Assembly: GCF_006442815.1 (NCBI RefSeq)
Contig: NZ_VFVL01000022.1
Span: 34,237-98,236 of the forward strand
Length of the DNA: 64,000 nucleotides
Direction: 5' to 3'
DNA from: Mesorhizobium sp. B2-4-3
GTDB taxonomy: Bacteria; Pseudomonadota; Alphaproteobacteria; Rhizobiales; Rhizobiaceae
Shown here: one piece after another, positions 36,253 through 44,460 of the stretch
Numbering within the stretch: the stretch's first letter is position 1
How the letters are laid out: each line of letters opens with the position of its first letter
Notes under the pieces: model-generated
Database searches by the model: none
What the model saw: the letters and a program-made list of their open reading frames with translations, nothing else
What the model was told of the DNA's origin: nothing
Translations under genes and position numbers: made by a program

Positions 36253-37650
36253 CTACCCCGGATGCGTCATGTCCTCCGGCCGTACCAGCCGGTCGTAATC
36301 GGCTTCGTTGACCAGCCCGGTGGCCAAGGCCTCCTCGCGCAAGGTCGTGCCGTTCTTATGCGCGGTCTTGGCGATCTTGGCGGCGTTGTCGTAACCGATG
36401 GTCGGCGCCAACGCCGTCACCAGCATCAGCGAGCGCTCGAGCGCGGCCTTGATGTTGTCCTCGCGCGCCTCGATGCCGACCACGCAATTGTCGGTGAAGG
36501 ACACGGAGGCGTCGGCCAGCAGTTGCACCGACTGCAGGAAATTGTAGGCCATCAGCGGGTTGTAGACATTGAGCTCGAAATGGCCCTGGCTGCCGGCGAA
36601 GGTGAGCGCTGCATTGTTGCCGAACACCTGCACGCAGACCTGCGTCAGCGCCTCGCACTGGGTCGGGTTGACCTTGCCCGGCATGATCGAGGAGCCCGGC
36701 TCGTTTTCCGGCAGCGACAGCTCGCCGAGGCCCGAGCGCGGTCCGGACCCGAGCAGGCGGATGTCGTTGGCGATCTTGAACAGCGCCCCCGCCGCCGCGT
36801 TGATCGCGCCATGCGAGAACACCATGGAATCATGTGCCGCGAGCGCCTCGAACTTGTTAGGCGCGGTCACGAAGGCGATGCCAGTGATCGAAGCGATGCG
36901 GTCCGCCACCTTTTCCGCAAAGCCGACCGGCGCGTTGAGGCCGGTGCCGACGGCGGTGCCGCCCTGCGCCAGTTCCTGCAAGCCCGGCAGCGTCAGATTG
37001 ATGCGCTTGATCGAGGAGGCGACCTGCGCGGCATAGCCGGAAAATTCCTGGCCAAGGGTCAGCGGCGTGGCGTCCTGCGTGTGCGTGCGGCCGATCTTGA
37101 TGATGTGGTTGAAGGCGCGAGCCTTGGCGTCGAGCGCCTTGTGCAGATGATGCAACGCAGGGATCAGGTGATGCACGACCCGCTCTGCGCAGGCGATGTG
37201 CATGGCCGTCGGATAGGTGTCGTTGGACGACTGGCTCATATTGACGTGGTCGTTCGGATGCACCGGCTTCTTCGAACCCATCACGCCGCCGAGCATCTCG
37301 ATCGCCCGGTTGGAGATCACCTCATTGGCGTTCATGTTGGATTGCGTGCCGGAGCCGGTCTGCCAGACAACCAGCGGGAAGTGCTCGTCGAGCTTGCCGT
37401 CGATCACTTCCTGCGCCGCCTCGACGATCGCCTTGCCTATCGCGGGATCGAGCCGCTTCATCTCCATGTTCACTTCGGCCGCGGCGCGCTTGACGATGCC
37501 GAGCGCGCGCACGATCGAAGCCGGCTGCTTCTCCCAGCCGATCTTGAAATTGCCCAGCGAACGCTGCGCCTGCGCGCCCCAATAGCGGTCGGCCGCCACC
37601 TCGATGGGACCGAACGTATCGGTTTCGGTTCTGGTCTTTTGAGCACTCAC
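36253..37650 (-). CDS. fumC: Fumarate hydratase, class II
   Basis: 465 residues from a GTG start at 37650 preceded by GGAG. Converts fumarate to malate in the TCA cycle without iron-sulfur. The signature GSSIMPGKVNP is present; so are GSGTQSNMNANEV, VHPNDHVNMSQSSNDT and the active-site segment GRTHTQDATPLTLGQEF. Longer frames upstream run into repeat family A and look non-coding. The C-terminus is normal. Confidence 0.95.
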   Translation of the reverse strand: MSAQKTRTETDTFGPIEVAADRYWGAQAQRSLGNFKIGWEKQPASIVRALGIVKRAAAEVNMEMKRLDPAIGKAIVEAAQEVIDGKLDEHFPLVVWQTGSGTQSNMNANEVISNRAIEMLGGVMGSKKPVHPNDHVNMSQSSNDTYPTAMHIACAERVVHHLIPALHHLHKALDAKARAFNHIIKIGRTHTQDATPLTLGQEFSGYAAQVASSIKRINLTLPGLQELAQGGTAVGTGLNAPVGFAEKVADRIASITGIAFVTAPNKFEALAAHDSMVFSHGAINAAAGALFKIANDIRLLGSGPRSGLGELSLPENEPGSSIMPGKVNPTQCEALTQVCVQVFGNNAALTFAGSQGHFELNVYNPLMAYNFLQSVQLLADASVSFTDNCVVGIEAREDNIKAALERSLMLVTALAPTIGYDNAAKIAKTAHKNGTTLREEALATGLVNEADYDRLVRPEDMTHPG

Positions 37651-37761
37651 GGGAAATCTCCGGTCTGTCGATTTGGGCAAGGGCGTATCGCGTTGCACAA
37701 ACGGCATCAAGCGGAGATTGCGGGCCAGCGTGGCGCAAATCGGTTGAAGGGCGCCCCTCTT

Positions 37762-37905
37762 CCTTCTCCCCTTGTGGGAGAAGGTGTCGCCGAAGGCGAC
37801 GGATGAGGGGTGTTCCAGGGAAAACCAGCGTCCCGCTCCGCTGGAACACCCCTCATCCGTCTCGGCGCTGCGCGCCGATCCACCTTCTCCCACAAGGGGA
37901 GAAGG
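37762..37905. repeat. Intergenic inverted repeat, family A, copy 1 (intact)
   Basis: 25-base arms CCTTCTCCCCTTGTGGGAGA... and their exact reverse complement close the element; a second inner pair (GGATGAGGGGTGTTCC / GGAACACCCCTCATCC) is nested within. It lies between the fumC start and the end of the cupin gene. A diverged copy is at 42870-43017. Confidence 0.85.
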
Positions 37906-37911
37906 GAAGGC

Positions 37912-38391
37912 TCACCCTAGCGGCGGCCCAACAATATCGATGCCGTTCTGCGCGCACAGCCTTGTCAACTCCGCAACCATCTCCGGCGTCGGCATCGCCA
38001 CTGGCGGCAACTCGGCACGCTCCGCAGGGCGACTAGCCTTGCGCACCATCGTCTCAAAATCCGAACCGCGCGTCACGGTGAGTGTATGCGCGCCTTCGAG
38101 AGACTCGACCCTGTAAGTGTGCGGCAGGCCTTTCGGCGCTAGCACCGTTTCGCCGGCGCCTGCAATCCGCTCGCGGCCATCGACGACGAAACGTATCCGG
38201 CCCTCGAGGATATGAAAAACCTCGTCCTCATTGCGATGCACGTGCAGCGGCGCGGAATCGCCGTGGGGCTGGCGGTGCTCGACGACGCAGATGCCGTCCT
38301 CGCCGTCGGTTGACGAAACCTGGATGGCGACGAGCGTGTTGTTGAACCAGAGGAGTTCCTTGCCTGCGATGGTCGTGTTGATCATTGTCAT
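37912..38391 (-). CDS. Cupin-domain protein
   Basis: 159 residues. The cupin motif 1 is PLHVHRNEDEVFHILEGRIRF (two His and Glu as metal ligands) and motif 2 is APKGLPHTYRVESLEG (His). C-terminal ~45 residues are helical. Likely metal-dependent enzyme or ligand-binding protein of unknown substrate. ATG at 38391. The stop is immediately next to repeat family A. Divergent from a LysR gene that probably regulates it. Confidence 0.85.
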   Translation of the reverse strand: MTMINTTIAGKELLWFNNTLVAIQVSSTDGEDGICVVEHRQPHGDSAPLHVHRNEDEVFHILEGRIRFVVDGRERIAGAGETVLAPKGLPHTYRVESLEGAHTLTVTRGSDFETMVRKASRPAERAELPPVAMPTPEMVAELTRLCAQNGIDIVGPPLG

Positions 38392-38474
38392 AACTGCTCT
38401 CCCTTTCGACGGTGACCTAAGCAAGGACGAGCCGGCGATGGAAATCGAATGATCGTATGGGGCGGATTGATGCG

Positions 38475-39446
38475 ATGAATTTGAACGCGCTCGACCTCAA
38501 CCTTGTGAGAGTTCTCGACGCGCTTCTGCGCGAGAAGAGCGTGACGCGCGCCGGCGAGCAGATCGGCCTCAGCCAGCCCGCGGTGAGCGCCGCACTCAAC
38601 CGCCTGCGCCATGCGCTGAACGACCAGCTCTTCGTGCGCCGCGGCAACGACATGGTGCCGACGCCGCGCGCCGAAAGCCTGGCGGAGCCGGTGCGCGCGG
38701 CGCTGGGTGAGATCGAGCGCGCCTTTCAGCCGACGACCGATTTCGATCCGGCAAGGCTGGAACGGACCTTCACCTTCATGGGCGCGGATTTCTTCTCCAT
38801 GCTCCTGATGCCGCCCTTCGCCACGCGCATTGCGGCGGTGGCGCCCGGCGTATCGTTCCGTTTCCTCGACAGCGCCATTGGCGACGTCTCGAAGCTGTTG
38901 CAGGAAGATCGGATCGACCTTGCGCTGGAGCGCCCGCTGGAGGTCGCGGAGTGGGTCTCAAGCGTGGCGCTGTTTGGCTCGCCTTTCGCCATTATCGCGG
39001 CGAAGGACAATGCCGCGCTCGGCCAGGCAGGGATCGCCGAGGGCGAAGAGGTGCCGCTCGACCTCTTCTGCGCGCTGCCGCACGCGCTGCGCTCCATCGA
39101 CGGGTCGATGTCGGGCTTCACCGACGATGCGCTGGGCAGGATGGGCCGGAGGCGCCGCGTCATGCTCGCTTTGCCGCACTTCCAGGCCGTTGCGCTGGCG
39201 GTCGCGAGCGGACCTTATCTAGCCGCAGTTCCAACGCAGTTCGCGGTCTCGGCGGCAAAATCCCTGCCGATCGGCATCTATCGGGCGCCGATCGCGATTC
39301 CGTCGCCGGCGGTCAGGATGTACTGGCACGCCCGCCGCGACGATGAGCCACCGCATCGCTGGATCCGCGAGCAGATCCTCGATGAGATCGGAAAACTTGG
39401 GTTCAAGGATTGGGACGGCCCTGCCAGCGCTCACCTGGCGGTGTAG
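38475..39446 (+). CDS. LysR-family transcriptional regulator
   Basis: 323 residues. Helix-turn-helix KSVTRAGEQIGLSQPAVSAALNRLR at ~20-45, then the type-2 periplasmic-binding-like effector domain. The 83-base gap to the divergent cupin gene suggests it controls that gene. No T-N11-A site stands out clearly enough to place. Confidence 0.85.
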   Translation: MNLNALDLNLVRVLDALLREKSVTRAGEQIGLSQPAVSAALNRLRHALNDQLFVRRGNDMVPTPRAESLAEPVRAALGEIERAFQPTTDFDPARLERTFTFMGADFFSMLLMPPFATRIAAVAPGVSFRFLDSAIGDVSKLLQEDRIDLALERPLEVAEWVSSVALFGSPFAIIAAKDNAALGQAGIAEGEEVPLDLFCALPHALRSIDGSMSGFTDDALGRMGRRRRVMLALPHFQAVALAVASGPYLAAVPTQFAVSAAKSLPIGIYRAPIAIPSPAVRMYWHARRDDEPPHRWIREQILDEIGKLGFKDWDGPASAHLAV

Positions 39447-39519
39447 CCGCCCTTGGAGCGGGAATGCAGGGCCGAGCAACGGGGCGGTCAAGCGCGGCAG
39501 CTACCGCCGGGTCTGAACC

Positions 39520-40170
39520 TTATCCGGCCGAGGCTAACCCGACGGGCGCGGGCTGGCGAAGGGCAAGCCGCCCCGCGACGAAATCCTTGACCTGGCGCAC
39601 CGCCTGCTCGCGCGTGACGCTGCCCGGCTGCAGGCCGAGCCTGAGCCACAGCCCGTCGATCAGCGCGGTAACGCCGAGCACGATCTCCTCGGCCAGTTCC
39701 GGCGAAGCGAGGCCGCGCAACCCGGACAGAAGGTTCGAGCGCATGCGCGCGTGGATGACCCTCTGGATGCGCGCCAGCTTCTCGTCGCGCGGCACCTCGG
39801 CGCAGAGTGACAGCCAGGCATGGCAGAGCGGCGGCAGGAACAAATGCTCCTCGAAATTGCCCTCGATCACGGCGTCCAGCCGTTCCAACGGCGTCCGCGC
39901 CCGCTGAAGCCGGGCGACCACGGCGTGACAGAGCACGGCGTTCGCCTCGCGCATGGCGTGCTCGAACAGCTCCTGCTTGTTGCGGAAATAATGCAGCACG
40001 ATGCCCTTCGAGGCGCCGGCCTGGGCCGCGACCTTTTCCAGCGTCGCGCCGGCGATGCCCTCGCGCTCCAGAACGGCGAAGGCCGCCTGCCGCAGCTCCT
40101 TGCGGCGTATGTCGCTGAGGCGCGTGAGTTTCACTGGAGCGATCCATGCATGGCGAATCCATGTTGACAT
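39520..40170 (-). CDS. BetI-like TetR regulator
   Basis: 216 residues. Start-of-protein SDIRRKELRQAAFAVLEREG, HTH KVAAQAGASKGIVLHYFRNK, and the C-terminal region all resemble BetI, the choline-responsive repressor. A GTG about 12 codons later is an alternative start. It is divergent from a choline-type binding protein gene, and two palindromes sit in the gap. Named cautiously because no betBA or betC genes are in view. Confidence 0.8.
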   Translation of the reverse strand: MSTWIRHAWIAPVKLTRLSDIRRKELRQAAFAVLEREGIAGATLEKVAAQAGASKGIVLHYFRNKQELFEHAMREANAVLCHAVVARLQRARTPLERLDAVIEGNFEEHLFLPPLCHAWLSLCAEVPRDEKLARIQRVIHARMRSNLLSGLRGLASPELAEEIVLGVTALIDGLWLRLGLQPGSVTREQAVRQVKDFVAGRLALRQPAPVGLASAG

Positions 40171-40192
40171 TTTCGCCCGTCCAGATCAACAA

Positions 40193-40208
40193 TTGACCAA
40201 TGGGACAA
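40193..40208. promoter_or_regulatory. BetI-like operator, site 1
   Basis: TTGACCAATGGGACAA, an imperfect palindrome (arms TTG.CC / GG.CAA). Its centre is 20 bp from the centre of site 2, about two helical turns, in the gap between the regulator and choX. Confidence 0.65.
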
Positions 40209-40212
40209 TAAA

Positions 40213-40228
40213 ATGACCTATGGGTCAA
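40213..40228. promoter_or_regulatory. BetI-like operator, site 2
   Basis: ATGACCTATGGGTCAA, with perfect arms TGACC / GGTCA. Very similar in sequence to site 1; about 25 bases before the choX start. Confidence 0.7.
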
Positions 40229-40253
40229 AACGATCCGAAAGAGGAGAACCGGA

Positions 40254-41192
40254 ATGTTGCGCATGCTTGCGAATGGCGTTTGTCTCGCGGCCCTGATGCT
40301 GGCTTCCCAGGCGGCCCGCGCCGCCGAGGCCGAGAGCTGCAAAACGGTCCGCATGGCCGAACCCGGCTGGAACGATCTCGCCTTCACCACCGGCGTGGCC
40401 AAGGTGCTGCTCCAGGCGCTCGGCTACGAACCGCAGAGCGAGGTGCTCGGCATCAACGTCATCTATGAGGGGATCAAGAACAAAGACCTCGACCTGTTCC
40501 TCGGCTACTGGGATCCGGCGATGGTCACCTATTACGAGCCCTACAAGAAAGACGGCTCGATCGAGAATGTGCGCGTCAACCTGGTCGGCGCCAAATACAC
40601 CTTCGCCGTGCCGACCTATGTCTGGGACGCCGGCGTCAAGGACCTGTCGGACCTGCACAAATTCGCCGACAAGTTCGGCAAGAAGATGTACGGCATCGAG
40701 CCCGGATCCAATCAGCTCATGATGGACGCCATTGCCGATCCGCAATACGGCCTGGACGGCTGGCAGGTGGTCGAGTCCAGCGAGGCCGGCATGCTCTCGG
40801 AGGTAGGCTACGAGATCAAGGAGAAGCAGTTCATCGTCTTCCAGGGCTGGGCGCCGCATCCGATGAACACGATGTACGACTTCAAGTATCTGACCGGCGG
40901 CGACAAGTTCTTCGGCCCGAATTTCGGTGCAGCCACCGTGACCACCCAGGTGCGCAAGGGCTTTCTGCAGGAATGCCCGAACGTTGGGCAGTTCCTGAAG
41001 AATCTCAGCTTCGACATCGACATGGAAAATGTCGGCATGGGCTACCTCATCAATGATGGCATGAAGCCGGAGGACGGGGCGCTGAAGTCGATCGCCTTGC
41101 ACAGGGACCGCCTCGATGCGTGGCTCGCCGGCGTCACCACCTTCGATGGCAAGCCCGGCCTTGCCGCGGTCAAGGAAAAGCTCGGACTGTGA
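40254..41192 (+). CDS. choX: Choline/betaine-type ABC transporter substrate-binding protein
   Basis: 312 residues, signal peptide to about residue 23. The ligand cage residues known from ChoX are in the expected places: Trp in AEPGWNDLAF, Trp/Tyr in GYWDPAMVTYYEPY, Tyr in PTYVWDAG and Trp in FQGWAPHPMN. It should bind choline or a related quaternary amine. No permease or ATPase gene is adjacent, so it is an orphan or works with a distant ChoWV. Ribosome-binding site GAGGAGAA. Translationally coupled to the next hydrolase gene. Confidence 0.85.
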   Translation: MLRMLANGVCLAALMLASQAARAAEAESCKTVRMAEPGWNDLAFTTGVAKVLLQALGYEPQSEVLGINVIYEGIKNKDLDLFLGYWDPAMVTYYEPYKKDGSIENVRVNLVGAKYTFAVPTYVWDAGVKDLSDLHKFADKFGKKMYGIEPGSNQLMMDAIADPQYGLDGWQVVESSEAGMLSEVGYEIKEKQFIVFQGWAPHPMNTMYDFKYLTGGDKFFGPNFGAATVTTQVRKGFLQECPNVGQFLKNLSFDIDMENVGMGYLINDGMKPEDGALKSIALHRDRLDAWLAGVTTFDGKPGLAAVKEKLGL

Positions 41193-42025
41193 GGCCGGCG
41201 CTATCGGAGCCTGAGGAGCAGGAAGTCGAGCAGGCCGCCTGGGCCGGGCGCAAGCGTATCGCCGAGGTCGGCGGTCTCGACCTTGCCTATGTCGAGATCG
41301 CCGGCTCGGAGCCGCCGCTTGTTCTGGTTCATGGCTTCACCGACACCAGCCGCAGCTTTTCGCTGCTGGCGCCGCATCTTCCCGGCCGCCGGCTGATCAT
41401 GCCGGATCTGCGTGGCCACGGGGCCTCGCAGGCGGGCGAGGGCTGCGGCGTCGCTGATTTCGCCAACGACATGGCCGGGTTGATCCGGCGCCTGCGGCTC
41501 GACCGGCCGGTCGTCGTCGGCCATTCGCTGGGCGGCATGGTGTCGATCGCGCTGGCCGCACAATATCCGGACCTGATCGGTGGGCTGGTGATCCTGGCCA
41601 GCACCCTGAAGGCCGATTTCGGATTGGATCACCAACTGATCGATGGCGTGGCGGCCTTGCGCGACCCGATCTCGCCGTCCGATCCGTTCTATGAGTGGTG
41701 GCATGCCTGCCGGCTAGGCGTGCCGCGGGCTTTTCTCGCCGGCCTCGCGAAGGACGCGTCCGCGATTCCCGCGGCGCGCTGGCGCGCCATTCTTGAAGAA
41801 GTCCGCCGCACCGATCTGACCGCCGCTGCGCGGGCCATTCAGGTCCCAACACTGATCATCGCCGGCGGGCGCGATCCGCTCTTCGGCGAAGCGCACCAGC
41901 AGTCGATGGCAGGGGCGCTGGCCGGATCGCGTACGATCTGGGCGCAGGATTGCGGCCACAACCCGCATTGGGAAGATCCTGCCTTTGTCGCCGAGGCAAT
42001 AGCAGGCATGCTGCCGACCGGGTGA
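41189..42025 (+). CDS. Alpha/beta hydrolase (Ser type) coupled to choX
   Basis: 278 residues from a GTG that overlaps the choX stop (GTGA). Oxyanion segment LVLVHGFTDTSRSF, nucleophile elbow VVGHSLGGMVS (Ser), Asp in IIAGGRDPLFG and His in DCGHNPHWE complete the triad. No signal peptide, so it is cytoplasmic. Tight coupling to a choline-type binding protein suggests the imported compound is hydrolysed, perhaps a choline or betaine ester; this is inference. Confidence 0.85.
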   Translation: MRPALSEPEEQEVEQAAWAGRKRIAEVGGLDLAYVEIAGSEPPLVLVHGFTDTSRSFSLLAPHLPGRRLIMPDLRGHGASQAGEGCGVADFANDMAGLIRRLRLDRPVVVGHSLGGMVSIALAAQYPDLIGGLVILASTLKADFGLDHQLIDGVAALRDPISPSDPFYEWWHACRLGVPRAFLAGLAKDASAIPAARWRAILEEVRRTDLTAAARAIQVPTLIIAGGRDPLFGEAHQQSMAGALAGSRTIWAQDCGHNPHWEDPAFVAEAIAGMLPTG

Positions 42026-42784
42026 CTATCTCAAAAGCGATCGGGCTGTAGGCACGAGGCGCAACATCTCGGCCGGCTTCGTGGAAGCGGCTTGCAAGGC
42101 TTCGTGGATCGCACGCCATGCCGGCGAACCGGCGAGGGCGGCCCGATGGCCGGCATGGGCATCGCCATCGTCGGACCCAGTGACGATGACGAAGACATTG
42201 TCAGCGGCGCGCACTGGCAAGCGCGGAAAGGTGTTTTCGGCATGCTCGCTGACGAAGGCGCCGAGCAGCCGGGCGCCATCTGCCGCGAGCAGCGGGACCG
42301 CCTCCGTCCGGAAACGCTCGGCAAAGGCGGTCTCGGCGCCTGGCCGCAAATGATGAATCGAAATCTCAACAAAACCAGGCAAACGCCTTCCGCCGTTCAT
42401 GCTTTCAGCTTCGGCGGTTGTCGGTCGCTGTAAGTCTGAGAGGTCGAACGCCGCATCCGGCCAGGCCGGCTTCAGCAGCAACACGTCGTCGGAATCGATC
42501 ATCGTCGCATTGGCGGCGTCGCGATGCGCTGCCCAAACCGGCCCGCCATAGAAGGCGCCTAGCGCACCCTTTCTCGCCTCCATGTCCTCGAAGCCGCGCA
42601 GCCAGACGAACATGTCGGGGCGGTCGAGATCGCGGAACTGGCCGATGATGGTCATGCCCGTCGCTTCCTGCGTTTCGACGAACTCCCGGTCGAACAGCGT
42701 GATCAGCGTCTCGCGCTGCTTCGGCTTCAGCGTGTATTGCCTGAGCTCGACGACGGGTGAGGCAAGGCGGGAAGGTCGGTTCAT
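42026..42784 (-). CDS. NIPSNAP-family protein
   Basis: 252 residues made of two NIPSNAP-type ferredoxin-like repeats: VVELRQYTLKPKQRETLI...F at the start and VEISIHHLRPGAETAFAERF in the second half, each with a segment like MFVWLRGFEDMEAR. No catalytic motif is established. ATG at 42784. The stop abuts the end of the preceding hydrolase gene. Its start is next to two palindromes that likely bind the TetR protein encoded divergently. Confidence 0.8.
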   Translation of the reverse strand: MNRPSRLASPVVELRQYTLKPKQRETLITLFDREFVETQEATGMTIIGQFRDLDRPDMFVWLRGFEDMEARKGALGAFYGGPVWAAHRDAANATMIDSDDVLLLKPAWPDAAFDLSDLQRPTTAEAESMNGGRRLPGFVEISIHHLRPGAETAFAERFRTEAVPLLAADGARLLGAFVSEHAENTFPRLPVRAADNVFVIVTGSDDGDAHAGHRAALAGSPAWRAIHEALQAASTKPAEMLRLVPTARSLLR

Positions 42785-42796
42785 GGCCAGAATCTC

Positions 42797-42820
42797 AAAA
42801 CAGGGTGATCGTCCTGTTTT
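42797..42820. promoter_or_regulatory. Probable TetR operator 1 (NIPSNAP/TetR gap)
   Basis: 24-bp palindrome with perfect 8-bp arms AAAACAGG / CCTGTTTT. It lies 12 bases upstream of the NIPSNAP start. Confidence 0.7.
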
Positions 42821-42822
42821 AT

Positions 42823-42844
42823 AAACAGACCGGTTGTCCTGTTT
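42823..42844. promoter_or_regulatory. Probable TetR operator 2
   Basis: Second related palindrome with arms AAACAG.AC / GTCCTGTTT around ACCGGT, directly beside operator 1. The two sites share the ACAG / CTGT core. Confidence 0.65.
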
Positions 42845-42869
42845 TGTCAATCTGCTATCGTGATTTTCC

Positions 42870-43017
42870 CCTTCTCCCCTTGTGGGAGAAGGTGGATCGG
42901 CGCGCTAGCGACGAGACGGATGAGGGGTGTTCCAGCGGAGTGAGACGCTGGCTTTCCCGGGAGCACCCTTATCCGGGCTCACTTTGTTCAGGTAACTCTC
43001 CAACAAGCGGAGAAGGG
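42870..43017. repeat. Intergenic inverted repeat, family A, copy 2 (decayed right half)
   Basis: The left arm is identical to copy 1 (37762-37905), and GGATGAGGGGTGTTCC is kept; the right half is diverged but still ends AGCGGAGAAGG. It is inserted between the operators at 42797-42844 and the TetR start, and its right edge contributes to that gene's ribosome-binding site. Confidence 0.75.
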
Positions 43018-43026
43018 GAGATCGCC

Positions 43027-43686
43027 ATGGCCCCGCGCAAGAAGCGCACCAACGACCCGGAAGGCATGCGCCGGCGCGTCCTCGACGTGGCGGAAGACTC
43101 CTTCCAGGCGCGCGGCTATCACGCCTCGAGCCTCAGCGACCTGATGGCTGCGGCCGGCGTCACCGGCGGCGCCCTGCACCACCATTTCCCGACCAAGAAG
43201 GCGCTGGCGCTGGCGGTGATCGAGGAACGGGTGGCGACGGCGGTCCAGGAGACCTGGATCGACCCGGTGCTGGCGGCGTCATCGGCTCGCGAAGGCGTGC
43301 GGGCCGTGTTCGAGGCGGTGGCTGCGGAGCTTGAGCAACAGGGCTATGTGCGCGGCTGCCCGCTCAACAACCTCGCGCACGAGCTGTCGCTGGCCGACGA
43401 TGAATTCCGCCTGGCGCTTGCCAGGATCTTCGCCGGCTGGCGAAGGGCGATCGCCGACAAGATACGGGCCGACCGGCTGGACGGCGGGGAGGGCAGGATC
43501 GATCCCGACCGCTTCGCCGCGCTTGCGGTGGCTGCTTATTCCGGCGCCATGTCGATGGCCAAGACGTCGCAGGATGCAGGGGTGCTGCGGGAGTGCTTGA
43601 GGGCGCTGGAAAGTTTCGAGCCATCGCAGAGCGGGTTGACGGCAAAGCGGCGGCGTCGCGTGTTGCCGCGGCGGATGATCGGTTGA
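43027..43686 (+). CDS. TetR-family repressor
   Basis: 219 residues. HTH SSLSDLMAAAGVTGGALHHHFPTKK at ~33-57 and a C-terminal domain with GYVRGCPLNNLAHELS (TetR_C type seen in YxaF/LmrA-like repressors). ATG at 43027 has GGGGAG 6 bases upstream, partly from the repeat. It probably represses itself and the divergent NIPSNAP gene through the palindromes about 200 bases upstream. The C-terminus is unusually basic. Confidence 0.85.
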   Translation: MAPRKKRTNDPEGMRRRVLDVAEDSFQARGYHASSLSDLMAAAGVTGGALHHHFPTKKALALAVIEERVATAVQETWIDPVLAASSAREGVRAVFEAVAAELEQQGYVRGCPLNNLAHELSLADDEFRLALARIFAGWRRAIADKIRADRLDGGEGRIDPDRFAALAVAAYSGAMSMAKTSQDAGVLRECLRALESFEPSQSGLTAKRRRRVLPRRMIG

Positions 43687-43735
43687 TGCCGTCGGGGCAC
43701 AGGCGTGAAGGATCGCGTCGTTTGACAATTGCGCC

Positions 43736-44323
43736 TCACTCCTTCAACGGCTTGATCGTCTCGAATCCCACCTCGCTCTGCGCGCTCGTCCCCTCATCAT
43801 ACCGCCGTGCCAGCACCGCCTGCAGTTCGGGCGAGTAGAGCGCGGTGAAGGTGTCGATGACATTGCCGTTATCGCCGGTGATCGTTTCGCCGACCACGAG
43901 CACGTTGTATTTGCAGTCGCCGAGCTTGTAGCTGTCCTTGCCCTTGACGGCCAGAGCCAGCGTCTCGGTGCCCTTCGGCGCCTTCTTCGAAGACAGCCGC
44001 ACGAATTCGGTCTTGCTCTTGGCGCCAGCCTTCAACGGGAACAGCTTCTTCAAGTCGCCGAGCGGGATCATCGACAGCCGTCCGGTGTCGCTGTCGCGGA
44101 ACACTTCGATCAGCCCGGCATAGAGATACTGCGTCTGTGGCGAGTCCGATTCATACGTGTTGGCGACCGCGACCATGCCGCCCGGCGCCGGCCGGAATTC
44201 GCTGCTTATGCCCGGCTTTTCGAGCACGAAGCCGGCTTTTGCGGATTTGGCGTCGACGCAGTCCGCGGCCTGCGCGGCGCCGGCGAGCATGGCCAACGCC
44301 ATACCGGTTATAAGGGTTTTCAT
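43736..44323 (-). CDS. Exported protein of unknown function
   Basis: 195 residues with a signal peptide cut after AQA near residue 19. The mature protein contains two Cys and mixed strand segments; no catalytic motif was found. It looks like the small periplasmic proteins common in Rhizobiales. ATG at 44323; AGGAAGG lies just upstream. Confidence 0.7.
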   Translation of the reverse strand: MKTLITGMALAMLAGAAQAADCVDAKSAKAGFVLEKPGISSEFRPAPGGMVAVANTYESDSPQTQYLYAGLIEVFRDSDTGRLSMIPLGDLKKLFPLKAGAKSKTEFVRLSSKKAPKGTETLALAVKGKDSYKLGDCKYNVLVVGETITGDNGNVIDTFTALYSPELQAVLARRYDEGTSAQSEVGFETIKPLKE

Positions 44324-44460
44324 GCCTTCCTCCCCTGGATGCATGTTCCAAAGCAATGACAGACCCCCGCCGCGCTGTCGACCCAAGAGCGTTTCATGCC
44401 TTGGCATGAAAAGTCTCCAGCGCGCTGGCCGGGCATTGAACTGGACGAGGCGGTTCGAGG

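Noticed and set aside
36262..37806. Long plus-strand open frame opposite fumC
   Set aside because: Shadow of fumC, with no ribosome-binding site or domain.
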